Origin: Neckera pumila
Taxonomy: Eukaryota > Streptophyta > Bryopsida > Hypnales > Neckeraceae
Assembly: GCA_963969595.1 (NCBI GenBank)
Contig: OZ018409.1
Coordinates: 15,470,975 to 15,534,974 of the forward strand
Direction: 5' to 3'
Length of the DNA: 64,000 nucleotides
How positions within the stretch are numbered: the stretch's first letter is position 1; each line of letters opens with the position of its first letter. Of the stretch, positions 12,045 through 24,389 are shown in pieces. Made by a program: the position numbers and the translations under genes. The notes under the pieces are model-generated. The model was not told the DNA's origin and searched no databases. It was given only the letters and a program-made list of their open reading frames with translations.

Positions 12045-12972
12045 CCCTTTAGTGCATCCTTAGTGTCCCTTTGGGGGACAAATGGGATTTTGGGTAGATT
12101 CCTACGGGTTGAATTTTTGTCATGACTTCTTCAAATTTTTTTTGAAGATAGAAAAACTGCTAAGTTTTATGGGAATATCATTTTATTTTCAATCGGTGCC
12201 CGAAAAATAAAGTTATGCCCAAATAAACTCAAAATAGAGGACTGGGCAGCAAAAACAAATTTGCAAATTTTTTTTGTTTTAATTTTAGTGTTTTTTCTTA
12301 TATATTATGCAATATATTTTTGTCCATCTAAAAAGATTTGATTCATTTCATTTGGATTTTTATGAGAAAGTTGTAGACAATCTTGTTTTGTGTACTTAGA
12401 GCATCTTCATGAAAAAAAACCCTGTAGGATTCATTTCTAAATGCAATTTTTACTATTTTTCAAAAAAAAAGTTCCACAAGGCTTTTTTTTTTGCTAGAAC
12501 AATCTCACCATTGGGATTAGTGCTTTTTAATTCCATATAAAAGATATTAGTATTTTAGATTTTCCTTTTATCTTGTATCTACTTCTAGTTAATAATTCTT
12601 TTAGTAATGAAAATTAAGTTTTTTTGGAATTTTTTTTCCTAGATTCTCAACTCAATTTTGCACTATAAAGATTTAAAGATTCAAAACTCTGCAGTGCAAA
12701 AAATTTAAGTTAAAAATGTTCAAAGTCATAAAATCTAGTCCTTCAATGTATTAAAAAACTTGTTTTTTTCACTTAAACGCAGATATCTTGCAATCTATGC
12801 AGTCAAAAATTCTGAAATTTTTACCTCACATTCTCATAATAGTTAGGTGTAAGATCTTATAGTTAGATGTGCAAAAAAACAAATTTTTCAAATTGTTTTA
12901 ACTCTTTGCTATAAAAATGGCAGATTTGGATGGTTTTTGGCATAAAAAAGGCCTTGGGCCTTTAGGGGTTAA
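12045..12972 (+). mobile_element. Family A TTAA element, copy 3
   Basis: The 3' end GGGCCTTTAGGGGTTAA (TTAA at 12,969-12,972) is intact. The 5' TTAA has mutated, but the subterminal GTGTCCCTTTGGGGGACAAA at about 12,062-12,081 and the word CAATCGGTGCCCG fix the start by comparison with copy 2. The length, about 928 bp, matches the family. No ORF. Confidence 0.75.
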
Positions 12973-12984
12973 TGGCACTAATAT

Positions 12985-13443
12985 ATATGCCCACCAAATA
13001 AAATTCTAACTTTTCACTCCTTTACATTTCAATTAGATTTTTAATCTTTGTTTATTGGAAGTGTATTCAAAAACACTTTGAATAGGTGCAAGAAATCTCA
13101 AATTTAGACATTGGTCCCTAAAAATAACCTACTTCATTAAAAGATAAAAGTTATTGACAAATCACATTTACAAATGCAAAATTTGTCCAAATGCACAGCA
13201 TATTAGACTGCAATTTGTCAAAATTTGGAGTGCAATGCATTTTAGTAAATGTGATTTGCCAACTCCTTTGTAATTTTGTCTTTTAGCTAGCTTTGAAGTA
13301 GTTTATTTTCATTGTTAAATGTCTAAATTTGAATTTTTTTTTATTTATTAAAAATACTTTGGTTGGTTGTACTTCTAGTGATAAAAATGTCTAGTTCTAA
13401 TTATAAATTGCTGAAAAGTTAGAAGTTTGTTTGGAAGAGCAAT
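12985..13443. mobile_element. Large foldback element (family D)
   Basis: The two halves are inverted copies of each other over roughly 200 bp. The left arm holds TTCTAACTTTTCA, CAAATTTAGACATT and GACAAATCACATTTACAAATGC. The right arm holds their complements in reverse order, ending TGAAAAGTTAGAAG. It starts 12 bp after family A copy 3. A half copy lies at about 23,640-23,850. Non-coding; class unknown. Confidence 0.75.
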
Positions 13444-14812
13444 TGGCAAAGTGGATTGGAGACATCCTTACCCATAAAAGTGTAGACTGAAAGTAAATTG
13501 TACTTGTTCTAACCTTTCACATTTCACAAAAGAGATACTTGATGAAACTTAACCCCTAATTGCTTGAGCGACTGTAAACGGTTGCCCCAAGATTTCCATT
13601 CATTTTGGTGGAGGCAATTAAATTCCTTTGACTGTTCTAAAATTTTTTACGGGTAGTCTTGAAGGTCAACTATTGGAGTGACTATTGGAGGCTTTATTTT
13701 TCACTGAAAAAAACAAATATTTGATTTTTGAAAGGTCTTCAAAGGCATAGATGTACCATTAGTGGAAGAGTTAAGCTTGCCAATTTTACTTGATTTTCTG
13801 ACTTTGAACAAAGCTTGCCAATTTCACTTGATTTGAGATCTAAAAAATTGAACTGAAGTCCATTTGCATTGAAAATGATTCCAATGGAAAGAGTAAGATG
13901 TTTTCATAATTTTCATTGCTGAAAATTGAAACATGCAATTGTTAATGTGGAATTATTTGTAATTTCTAATTATATCAAACAAATATAATTGAATAATTAT
14001 ATGTGGATTGTGTAATGAGTTTTATATCTCTTCAGTTGAACTTAAGATTTTAGAAAGTGCATTCTAATGTGCTAATATAATTTTAGCTGATCACGTCACC
14101 TCCAATTCCAAAAAACTCTTACATGCAAATTCTCAAACATTGAAGGGAAGGCAATATACTAAAAATAGGATATCAGTATAGATTTTTCTTATTCTAATCT
14201 TTCAACTCCTCTGCAATTTCACATTGAAAATTGGTATGTATACTAATAAAAAAGCTCTTTAAACATCTATTTGTTTAGATTTTGAAGGAAAAAAAACAAT
14301 TTGCTTCATTGGGGACATAAGCCCAATCATGTTCTTTTTTTATAGGAAAATCAAGCTTGGAATGACTTAGGCACTTAGGGTTAACATTGTAGATATGACA
14401 ATTTACGAAATTTGATATTGATTTTGGATATAACTTCATTCAATTGTATATTATATATTGTGTTCAATTTTACAAGTTTGAAGAAATAATCATTACAAAA
14501 AACTTAAGGCTTACAAAGGGCCGCAAGTTTGCATGGCAGCAGTGCATTAACAACAAAAAATTATTAAAAATTAAATAAAAAATCTAGGAACTGACGTGGC
14601 ACTGATGGTGCCATGTCAAATTGGCAAATTTCCTTTAGGAAATTAGAAGGTGTACAATTCTTTGATATTGGATTAAGTGTTGATTTTAGGTAACAGCTCC
14701 AAAAAAATAACCTTCTATCATTAAAAGTTAAATGAGGCCATGAAAAGACCATTTCATGGTTGTTTTGTAATCTATAAATCAAAGCACTACTAATCAAGAT
14801 ATTAAATCATTA

Positions 14813-14844
<32 letters not shown>

Positions 14845-15349
14845 TTTTATTTTTTTTTATTTTAAAATTAAGAATTAATTATATAATGTTATTTGGTGTG
14901 GTAGTGTCCCGACCACATCAAATTTTTGATGTAGCAAAGTTTCCAATCATTTGTAAATAAATGATTTTTTCCATTTAAAAAAAATTAAAGATTACTTTTT
15001 GATCATGTCATTCAACTGTCCCGCGCAATTCAGGCCTTGCAATTTGTTAAATTTTAATTATTTTTAAATGTTTTTTTTGGATGCTTTTTAGCCATTGTTC
15101 TTTGTTGTCCAAGGACTTGCACTCTTGTTCATTTAAAGCCTCATCTAATGGACTATAACATCTAGAAGATGCCATTTTTGGTGCTTATAAAGATTTAAAA
15201 CCTTCTTTCATTTGCCAGCTAGAATATATAAAATTTGGCTAGTGGAAGGTATTATTGTCTAAAGTTTAGCACCTTTTGGTCAGATGTTCACAAAATTTGA
15301 CACAAACTATAGTATGAATATGTACCTCTTTAGTGGGAATATATATATT
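13444..15349. other. Intergenic DNA with an isolated TTAACCCC end
   Basis: TTAACCCCTAATTGCTTG at 13,549 resembles the start of a TTAA element but no partner end could be paired with it. The rest is AT-rich, with no gene recognised. Confidence 0.4.
14818..14845. repeat. (AT)n microsatellite
   Basis: Uninterrupted alternating AT followed by a T-rich run. Confidence 0.95.
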
Positions 15350-15798
15350 TTTTAATTAGGTGTTTGGATCAAAGTTATCAGCTACCGTGAATTTTTGGGG
15401 TAGCAAAGCTATTTTGGAAAGCATGTGATGTGCAAAATTCCTCTTCTAATTCTAAAATTTGGCATGTACAAGTATGTAACCAGCAAGATGCAAGTGTTAA
15501 AAAAAAACCCGTATGTAGTGTAAAAATCATACTCTATAAGGAATTAAAGTCAATTGGCCATGTGGGACAAAGTCAAAAACCCGTTTCACCTAGCTTCAAA
15601 TGTTATAATCTTTCAATTAATTTTCAAATATTTGTGCAGTTAAAGTTTATGAAAAAATTTTCACACATTCCTAAAGCAGTCTAGTACAAATTTATAAGGG
15701 TTAATTTTGAAAAAAAACTCATTTTTTTGAATTGCCCTAAAAAGTGGTAGTTTTTCACACTTTTTCCCAAAATGTGCCTTAGTCCTTTGGGAACTAAC
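15350..15798 (+). mobile_element. Family A-like TTAA element, 3' remnant
   Basis: The order of words (CTTCAAATGTTATAATCTTTC, TTTATGAAAAAATTTTCACACA, then a CCTTAGTCCTTTGGGAACTAA end) parallels the last 400 bp of family A, with a strongly mutated terminal repeat. The 5' part is not recognisable. Confidence 0.45.
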
Positions 15799-16294
15799 CC
15801 ATTTCCTAAAGAACATATATTGCAAAGTGTTCCTTGGTCTCCAAAAGCTACATTAATCATCCATCCAAATTTTTCTTGATTCTCATTCCTAGGGGAATAC
15901 TATTAAATAGTAGAAATTAGAAAACTATATGAAGACTAATATAAGGTACCATTAAATGTTTTGTGGTAAGAATTATATGCTTTTTAGAATTATATAGGAT
16001 TCACTTTAATTTAAATATATATATATATAAGTATAATACAATGCTTTATAATCACAAGTATTAGGAAAAGATTAGAAGTAAATAGGATGGTATAACTCAG
16101 TACAATAAATTTTGTATTAGAAGCTTCTGTGTGTAAAAATTCATGTGACCTTAACAAATGATCCAATGATATAAGCTCTTCAAAAAAATTTGAATCATGT
16201 TGAGGATTATTTGATTCTAAACTAATAGTACAAATACAGAAAAATTATTATTTTTAAATATTAACTAAAAAATTATTTCAGTTTTTAGTTTTTT
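15799..16294. other. Intergenic DNA, nothing recognised
   Basis: No gene, repeat or terminal repeat seen apart from a short AT run near 16,015. Confidence 0.4.
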
Positions 16295-16869
16295 TTAACC
16301 CCTAAAGGACTAGAGGGGTGTCTAGATTTCCAAATTTGTGAAGATCTATTATAAAATGCAACATAGAAGAATATTTTAATGATGGTTCTCAAACAATAGT
16401 TGTAAAATGCTATTTATAGATCACATCCATATGGTCAGATCAACAAAAATACATACCGATATTTTTCAATAAAATTTGAAGCCAAAAATTGAAAACTCCT
16501 TCTAAAATCAATTGTAGATTGAATATTATGATTTTTAAAAGATTTTTTTTCCTATAAGTTTAAAATACTGAGTCCCAATTATAGTGATTTTTGAAGATTT
16601 TTATTTGATTTTTTATTCAAATCATTTTTGAAGGGTCATTTTTTGAACTGCAAAAGCTTTTTTTGAGGCTAGACCTTCTAATACCTTCTAAATTATAGAA
16701 TTTTTGCAAAGCAAAATCTTCATAATCTAAACCATACAAATATTAAAGAACTAATATAAGAATATTCTAAATAAATTTATAGATGAAAAAACGCATTTTG
16801 ATGAGTTTGGGAACGTGTTTCCATTCATTCATTGTTCAAAATCTGCACTCATAGTCTTTAAGGGGTTAA
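16295..16869. mobile_element. TTAA-flanked element with distinct interior, 575 bp
   Basis: It begins TTAACCCCTAAAGGACTA and ends ATAGTCTTTAAGGGGTTAA, so the ends are inverted repeats (about 15-18 bp with one or two gaps) and TTAA flanks both sides. The interior does not follow families A, B or C. No ORF. Confidence 0.7.
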
Positions 16870-18256
16870 ATTAATTTTTTCTAAATATTATATTTTATTT
16901 CCTACTTTTGTTGTATTTGCATTGTTGACTAGAATCAAACAACCTTCAATCAAACCCCATTCTTTTTTTAATGTCTTGTTTACAACACTTGGACTATTGC
17001 CTCCCTCAAGAAGATTGACTTTGCAGTTAGCATCTTCCACATATAGAGGTTAGTAGATAGTATTGACCTTTGTTGACTTTTTTTGAATACATTTTCTAAT
17101 CCTCAATATATCATGTCTTGGTTGTAGTATTAGTAATAGTTGTATTATACTCATTGCATTCAAATTCTTGCCAATTTTTTGTTAAATTATTGTAAATGTG
17201 GATATTAAATCCTAAGGACTTGATATGATTCAATTTGTACACATGTATTTTAAGCAAATGTGTAGAAAGAGTGCCAATTTTGTAAATTCTAATATACACT
17301 TATTGTTATTTTTTCATTTAGTTTGTATTGTTATTTTGTTTATACAGGTAATGATTATTAAAATTAATTACTAGTTACTAATTACTAAAATTTGAAACTA
17401 ATATAAGGTGTCAAAAATTAAACACATGTGTCAATTATAATTCAACATAGCTTGCTATTAATTGGGCCAAATTAAAAAATTACCAAATCATAGGGTACCA
17501 TAAAAACATTCATATTTTTACAATACTCTTTCTTTAAATAACCTAAGAACTTATGTGGTTATGAAATTTTACAAGGAGTATTCTCCTTGAATTTTTTATG
17601 CTAATTGTGTAATACTCTAATGGTGCAAGTTTCCAAAAGAGTTCTTTTTCTTCTAACATTCTATAAATATCATATTGGAAGTGCATTGAGTCAAAAAATG
17701 TGTCTTTAGAAGTTCAAAAAAGTGAATTTTAAAAAATAACTTCAACAATATTAGATTTATTATTCTGAAATAATATATTTCAATATTTAAGATGTATTCA
17801 ATCATATAAAAGGTGTTCAACTTTAAATTTCAAATTACATATGTAGTTATACGTGATAGCAATTGTAAATCTAATTGTATAGATGTAATTTACAATTAAA
17901 AATCTACAACTTTTATTCACAAATCAATACCAAATTGATCTTCAAAAGTGTTCCAAATAATATATCTTTGCAAAACTTCAAATGGAGTTATGAGTCACAA
18001 CATTTACAGCTTATTTAAAGGCAACTATAGTTGAAATTGCCCTTACAAGTGAGTATGATCATTGTTCCTATTTATGCACTAGTTATCTAATTTTTTTGTT
18101 GGGTCTTGGATAGACATTTTATGCATTTTAGGCAAAAATTTGAATAAATCATTAGTAAACACATATAGTAATTAGTTCCTAAATGCTCATGAGCTAAATG
18201 TTCATGAAATCCATTTGGTAGATTTATGGATGATAAATGGTTTAGAAAATGCACAT
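16870..18256. other. Intergenic DNA, nothing recognised
   Basis: AT-rich; short frames carry no motif. Confidence 0.4.
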
Positions 18257-18627
18257 TAGAGAAAATTTTAGGCCTTTGGAGGGTTGCTCCACACTCCAAA
18301 GCCCTTTGAGGTACCCTAAAATTTACTTTTTTTTTGCTCAAAAATTTGTTTTTTGCCTATTTCCGCCCAACTGAAACTACAATGGCAGTGGTGCAGGAAC
18401 CCAAAATTCCAAATTAAAAATTCATTATTATTTTTTTAAATCTTAAAAATATATTTAAAAAAAATTAAAACATTAAAAAAAAAATTCTGCAAGATCTGAC
18501 TGCTCCGGTGAGCAGTCATAGTCTTTGACTGCTCATCAAGAGCACTTTTTGAAGTTGACAGGCCATGTAAAAAATAGCACAGCATGTCAACTTTGAACGG
18601 CACTCCAAGAGGCTAAAATTTTCTCTA
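18257..18627. mobile_element. TAGAG-ended foldback element, copy 1
   Basis: The ends TAGAGAAAATTTTAG and CTAAAATTTTCTCTA are inverted repeats that continue, imperfectly, for about 28 bp. TAG-N-G ends are typical of the hAT superfamily by general knowledge, but the flanking 8-mers (ATGCACAT and ATGCTTGA) match only in part, so the class is tentative. Inside is a hairpin GACTGCTCCGGTGAGCAGTC. It lies 13 bp from the next family A copy. Confidence 0.65.
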
Positions 18628-18640
18628 ATGCTTGATTCAC

Positions 18641-20325
18641 TTAACCCCTAAAGTCTTAAGGTCATTTTTCTGTCAAAAACAATTCAAAACTGCCAATTTT
18701 GCTAGGTTCATCCAAGAGAAGAGAATTTTTTATTTATTTTAGAATATAACCATAGGTTGTCATTAACTTGTCATTAACTTATTTCAGATCATGTGGTAAA
18801 AATTTCATAAAGTTTGACCACATAGATTAGAAGATATTAGCATTCAAAGTTAGACAAAATTGTTTTTTTGAACACTGACTTGCAATTTTAGATGACTTTG
18901 ACCGCCATTTGTGAAACAATTTTGCACTACAAACTTTGAATTTAATTATTTTTATGTTGAAGAATTGAGTTGAGAATCTAGGAATAAATTTAAAAAAAAA
19001 TACACATGATTTTTCATTCTTTAAAAAATTGTTAAGTAGAAATAGGTCCAAGAATGAAAGAAAAACTAAATTGTTAATAGCTCTAAGATGGGATTAAAAC
19101 GCTATAATTCCAATGGTGAGATTGTTTTAGCAAGCAAATTTAGCCTTGTCAAACAATTTTTTTTGAAAAATTGTGAAAATTGCATTTAGAAATGAGTTCT
19201 ATAAGTTATTTTTTCAAAAAGATGCTCTAATTGCCTAAAAAATAAGATTGTCTATAACTTTCACATAACAAATCCAAATGGAATGAATCAAAGCTTGCCA
19301 TATAGTTAAAATTACAATCCATGAGGAAAAAAAATTTTGAGTTTTTTTAAATTTTTTGTGTGAGGAGATTTCTGCCTGCCACACCAAGAAAAAGGACCTT
19401 TTGTGCCACAACGTTTGCTCCCGGGCATCGGGGTCATTGCAAGAAACACCGGTACTGTTGAATTGTTACAAGGAGTTCATGGAAGCTTCCGTTTGCAATA
19501 ACTTTTGAAGCATAATTTTCATGAAGTTGAATTTTTTTATTGGAGATGTCTAACTTGAGGTTAATTATATCTCATATTTTTCAGAAATTTTTAAAAATCA
19601 TTTTATATTTAAATTTCAATTTAGCTAATTTGTCACGTTTTGCAATTTAGGGGTTTTGAGTAAAAAGGAGTACCCAAATTTAATGATTTAGAGCTGAAAT
19701 TTCTATGGTCTATTTGCATAGTAGGAACTCATGTTTCTACCAAGGGGCATATAAAAATATTTTATTTTGTGTTGTCTACATCCATGCAAAGAGGGCTCTC
19801 TTGCGCGCGCAGTTCTAAACATTTTATATGACTTCAAGATCAATTTTTTAGTCAAATCTCTTCAGCATAAAGTCTTCCCAAATGGTCTATTTTTACTTTC
19901 TTTGAAAATTATTTTTTCTATTTTTTACAAATTAAAATGTCAAAGTACGTATTTTCTTCAAAATTTCAGCTCACTCTTTTTTGTGAATAACTTTTTACCT
20001 AGATTTTTTTTAGATCTGAAATTTTGGGGATATGCTACTTTTAGTCTTGTACTAATTGTCCTTATTTTATATATTTTAAAAAAATTCATATGCAAAAGCT
20101 CATGAGTACTGGAGTACTGGCCGAAAACAAGCCAAAATGGACCAAAAGTGGACGGCATTTCTTGCAACAACCCATCGATTGAAATAAAAGTTATATTCCT
20201 GTAAAGCTGATGAATTTTTCTATCTTCACAAAAAGTTTCAAAAAATTATGATGAATATTGAGGCCGTAGGAGCCTGCCCAAAATCCATTTTGTCCCCCGA
20301 GGAGACAATGGGACTTTAGGGGTTT
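18641..20325 (-). mobile_element. Family A TTAA element, copy 4 (interrupted)
   Basis: Reverse orientation: it starts TTAACCCCTAAAGTC and ends GGACTTTAGGGGTTTA, with the last TTAA mutated to TTTA. The palindrome-bearing end (TTGTCCCCCGAGGAGACAA, about 20,290) is at the right, as expected for this orientation. Removing the nested element and its 4-bp duplication leaves about 938 bp, the family length. Confidence 0.8.
19431..20173. mobile_element. Nested 743-bp TIR element with 4-bp ATCG duplication
   Basis: The left end GGGTCATTGCAAGAAACACC and the reverse complement of the right end GGGTTGTTGCAAGAAATGCC agree at 16 of 20 positions. ATCG flanks both sides (19,427-19,430 and 20,174-20,177). 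Joining the flanks restores the GGGCAtCGATTG word found uninterrupted in other family A copies. The interior has no transposase motif; a 112-codon frame at 19,767-20,105 is not recognised. Superfamily not assigned. Confidence 0.75.
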
Positions 20326-20878
20326 ATATATATTGAAAAAGCATTAAAATATTGTGTAATATATCAATGGAAAGCAAAAAATGTTCTACATGAATCAATG
20401 ATATAGAGATTTTGGAAGGATTTATAATTATTTATTATTTGTTATTAAAAAACTAATGGAATAATATTATTTTTAGTTTTGAAGGATTTGGGATTAAATG
20501 CAATTATGTTTGAATGATACATAGTTACATACTTACAAAGAGGAAGCATACAAAACTAAAAAGGCTAAGATTTCTAATTCTATATAAGTACTTTTGCAAG
20601 AAACAAAGGAAAATAATTTAACCTAATTATAATTTGCACATCATGTGGCAGGTGAATTATATCTTAAATTTCTAAAGGTTACATTTTATTCCTTTAGAAA
20701 TATAATCTTCAATATAATTATTCCACGAATGATCTTCAATACAATTATTCTAAACTACTAATTGGAAGGGAATAGTACTCAAAGGTAATTTCTACAGGGA
20801 AGGTGGGGTCTTTTGTTCCTTGCTTGTTCTTTGTAGTTTTTATATCTCCCTTCTATGTGAACTAGCTCTAAATCTTAA

Positions 20879-20910
<32 letters not shown>

Positions 20911-21330
20911 ATTAATTTTAACCTTGCATGGATCATATTTAAAACTCATCTTTCACTCGAGGCCTATTATAGAAGGTAGACAACAAAAAGTTATTAGATT
21001 CTTGAATAAATAAACTATAAACACCCATATTCAATACTACCCCAAGTAGGAGTCCTCCAATTGAACCAAAAAGTGTCACAAAAATCTAGATATTGATTGC
21101 ATAAGATGTACACAATCAATATACAAGAATCTGTAAGAGCCTAGTGTTGATTTTTGGTACATCTAGAGATGATATTTTGAAAATTCATTAGGTATTTCAA
21201 AAGACGGTGTCCATATATATAATGCATGCTAAAGTCCACTAGAATCTTCTTTCAATTGACAATAAGATCCAATAAAAACCATTTATGTTTTATAATAACC
21301 ATTTATGTTTTATAATAAGTGAGAATTTTG
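20326..21330. other. Intergenic DNA with a poly-G run
   Basis: No gene recognised. It contains a 31-base G run and, around 21,281-21,317, a 20-bp direct duplication (ACCATTTATGTTTTATAATA). Confidence 0.4.
20879..20909. repeat. Poly-G homopolymer, 31 bases
   Basis: An uninterrupted run of 31 G on the plus strand in AT-rich DNA. It could form a quadruplex; the exact length may be a sequencing or assembly artefact. Confidence 0.9.
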
Positions 21331-21782
21331 TTAAAATGACGGTATTCCGGCAACACTTTAGGATTCCTACCTCCACCGGATTATAATTCATACCCCACCC
21401 ACCTCTTGAACATCAGCCTCGGTGTGAATGTACCCGGCCTACCAATTGATTTGGGCACTGTGAGAACCCCACATTGTCGGGCATAGTCACGCTCAACTCC
21501 TCCTGATTCTCATGGTCTGTCCCCCTCTAGGCCGGCTTCACGAGTAGGCCACGAACTTACTTTACAATAAGGCAAGCGCGCACTGCCGGCAAGGATGCCA
21601 AAAGCCACCCAAAAGCTGTTCAAAAAGCAGGCTAAAAAGCTGACACAAAGGCCCATTTCAGTTATGAATTTTAACAAATTTTAATCACAAGTCAATTTTC
21701 CTTCAGTTTCAAGTTCTGTGACTGTCTCGCCTTTGAAGTTACCTATCTAAGACAGTGACCTTACAGTACTCTCAGGGCCCCA

Positions 21783-21788
21783 TATATA
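21783..21788 (+). promoter_or_regulatory. Possible TATA box
   Basis: TATATA within CCATATATACCTCC, followed about 30 bp later by a CT-rich stretch (CACTCTCTCGTG). The setting fits a plant or LTR-type promoter, but no dependent gene is recognised. Confidence 0.2.
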
Positions 21789-21971
21789 CCTCCTCTGCAA
21801 ACACTCTCTCGTGTCTTCTGGCAGTGTGCTGAATTGATCTCTGTGTAGAGGCTCCATGCAATTCTTTAGAAGAGTTCGATCACTTGGTAGAGTCGGGGTT
21901 CATTTGGTCGTCGTCAGAGCCAGTTGCAACGTGAAATTCTAGTTCCTTCTAATGAAGCCTAGAGCTCTGTG

Positions 21972-22080
21972 AATGTTGCAGTTAACTTGTTGGTCCTTAG
22001 CTTCATGAATGTTGCAACTTTTGCAGGTAGTTAACAAGTTGGTCCGGTGCTTTGCGAACGATGCAACTTTTGCAGTTTGT
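21972..22080 (+). repeat. Local repeat, about 50 bp unit
   Basis: GAATGTTGCA(A)...TTAACTTGTTGGTCC and GAACGATGCAACTTTTGCAG recur in about 2.5 diverged units. Confidence 0.55.
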
Positions 22081-22430
22081 AAGCTAGACAAGTGCTTTCT
22101 GAAGAACATAGATCATTAGTTTTGCAGGAGCCACGTACGTATGTACAGTATAATGATTGTTTCTCACATAGTCCAAGTCCAAAGGTGTTCAGTTGAATGG
22201 TATGTTTTATAACATTAATTGGAAACTCACAATTTCTCATACTGTTGCATAAGTAACGCGAGGATTTGATGTCGAGTGTCTGTCTCTCTGTTCAAGTATG
22301 TCGAGGTTATATAAGTTTCCTACAGAAGTCGATCTTATCTAAGGCTATATAAGATTTGCACTATAGTGATTATAGTCAGTGCGTGGGTTCAGTGTTTTGT
22401 AGTCCTGTCACACGGAGATCGACTATCTAT

Positions 22431-22741
22431 ATGGCAAATTTCGTTAAAATGACGGAATTCCATTACAATGGCACGTGATTCAGTTCAGGACGGCCGTTCT
22501 GAAATCTACATTCGTAGTACATTCTAAAAATCTACTTTTGTCCTAGATATCGAACATCTATACAAATCCTAGATTTTATAGAACGGTCAGTCTGAAATCT
22601 ATGACGTTCCTAGATGTTTGAAATTTACAAGCGTCTTAGATGTCTGGATGTTCAGAACGGGCGGTCTGAAAAAATGGCACGGGGAATATGGCACAAGGAA
22701 AATATGGCACTGAGAATAGCCATTTAAACGAAATTTGCCAT
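22431..22741. mobile_element. 311-bp MITE with 4-bp CTAT duplication
   Basis: The left end ATGGCAAATTTCGTTAAAAT pairs with the reverse complement of the right end ATGGCAAATTTCGTTTAAAT. CTAT directly flanks both sides (22,427-22,430 and 22,742-22,745). Inside, CGGCCGTTCTGAAAT and AGAACGGGCGGTCTG form a second inverted pair. Non-coding. Confidence 0.75.
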
Positions 22742-24389
22742 CTATGGTTCCAGGATTAATTGCCACTCCTAGTTTACAGTGTTGCCAAGAGGGAAATCGT
22801 TTGGCACTGATTTTCCCTCTTACTTTGCTGCTTTTCGGTGAGTCCCCCTGTTCTTAGTACGTGCAAATAATCAACTGGGAAGCCTGATTTGGGTATCGAG
22901 AGACTACCTTCTCTAGGTGACACAATTACGAAGCTCAGGAGGGATAGCGCCCAACTCTGATCAATTATCGATGTCGTTTTGGTAATTAACCGACGTTCGA
23001 CAGATAGTTTCGATCAGAAGTGTGGCGTTATCCATTCTGAGCTTTGCAAGCGTGTCTTCCTAATCGAACGATGCAAGTCGGCAGTCCAGTTTTATTTCTG
23101 TGAGCCGAATCAGGTGAGTCGATCTCTCTTTGAAAATTATAATTGCTAATGCTGAAGATCTATAGTGAAATCTCAATATACTGCCAGTTCAGATATTACC
23201 ACATATTCCAGCAGTTGTCAATTCAAGGAGCGAAAGTAGTCAGTTTCTAATAGACGAGTTTCTGCGCAATCGTCACTTCGTCAGTTTTTTTGGCCGGGAA
23301 GATGGTGCGTGTTCAATTTAGTATTAACTGATTTCTTGTCAATCCAGTTTATCTTGTTCATTAACGATTCTTTGAACAGGCTTCGATCTTTCGCAACTAT
23401 ATATCTGATACTGATGCAGGCTAGGTGGACTTTCTTTGATTTCAGTTTCGTGCTGTTGCTCAAATTATGTGTTGCATTTTGGGTCTTGTAAGCTTCTCTA
23501 TATACCCCTTAAGTACAAAGAATTGACCTCATCAATTAATGATAAATGTCACAAGATGGAGTTGATCTCTGGTTGGTGAAAAACAAACGTACAATTAGGA
23601 TGCGCATTACTTCTAAGTCATCAATGCTTCAGCATCTGGGCCAAATTTGGAGTGCAAAGTGCAACCGTGATTTGCCAACAAAATTACACCACTACACTTT
23701 TTGTCCTTTTAGCTAGCTTTTGAAATGGTCTAAATATGAATTTTCGGGCACCTATTGAAAGTACTATTGAATCCGCTTCCAATGATAAAAGTTTCAGGTT
23801 CTCAAAATTTACAAAGCTAGAGCAAATTTCAAAGTGCATTGAGGATGCCCTTAGCTAAGTATCACTCTCATTGTCCTCTCGAGACTTTGATGTCGATGGC
23901 CTTGCGATGAACGGAATATTAGTTCACACAAGCCTCAAAAAGAGGTTAGAGTACTTACAGTACATCGATCTGCCCTCAGTCTCTGCAGCTCGATCTAGCT
24001 CGATCCTGTACTTGAAGAGAAGTCAGGAGTGTGGAAAGATACATTTGTCTCTAATAAATCTTGGAATCCCTGTCAAACCAGCTCCCCTCAGGAGTCATCA
24101 CGTAAGTTAAGTTTACTGCAACCGCAACCTTATGTAACGCTTGGAAGTCAGAACAGTGGTATTGTTTTATTGTTGGACACAAATACAAAAAGATCGAGAC
24201 AGTCCTTATTTGCGTGCTAAAGTAGAGACAATCGTTCATCTCGACCAGGCAGCGAGCCAGACAAGAACACGACGTTACACACCGAAAGTAGTATCAAAGG
24301 AACGTACCTATTGATGAGCAAAGTCTTGCATCACTTCTTTTTTCTTTTGAAACAAAATCAAGGTTCCGCCGTTTGGGAACCCGGTAACT
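22742..24389. other. Unrecognised moderately GC-rich DNA
   Basis: No motif supports the short open frames (for example 23,871-24,110 plus). A half copy of foldback family D lies at 23,640-23,850. Confidence 0.35.
23640..23850 (+). repeat. Half copy of foldback family D
   Basis: AAATTTGGAGTGCAA, GTGATTTGCCAAC, TTTTAGCTAGCTTT and CCAATGATAAAAGTTT occur in the same order as in the right arm at 13,220-13,430. Confidence 0.6.

Larger units (their letters stand above)
21331..22430 (+). other. GC-richer unrecognised segment
   Basis: Composition rises sharply compared with the surroundings (CGGCC, GCGCGC, CCGGC words). It starts with GTTAAAATGACGGTATTCC, nearly the same as the inner terminal sequence of the MITE at 22,431. 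No coding motif was found. It may be part of a larger transposon, an LTR or a gene 5' region. Confidence 0.3.

Noticed and set aside
19767..20105. 112-codon frame inside the nested element as a possible transposase.
   Set aside because: Hydrophobic, AT-driven composition and no catalytic motif.
21459..22430. A possible LTR (TGTGAGAACCCCACATTG start, TATA-like box).
   Set aside because: No second copy, primer-binding site, polypurine tract or gag/pol coding was found.
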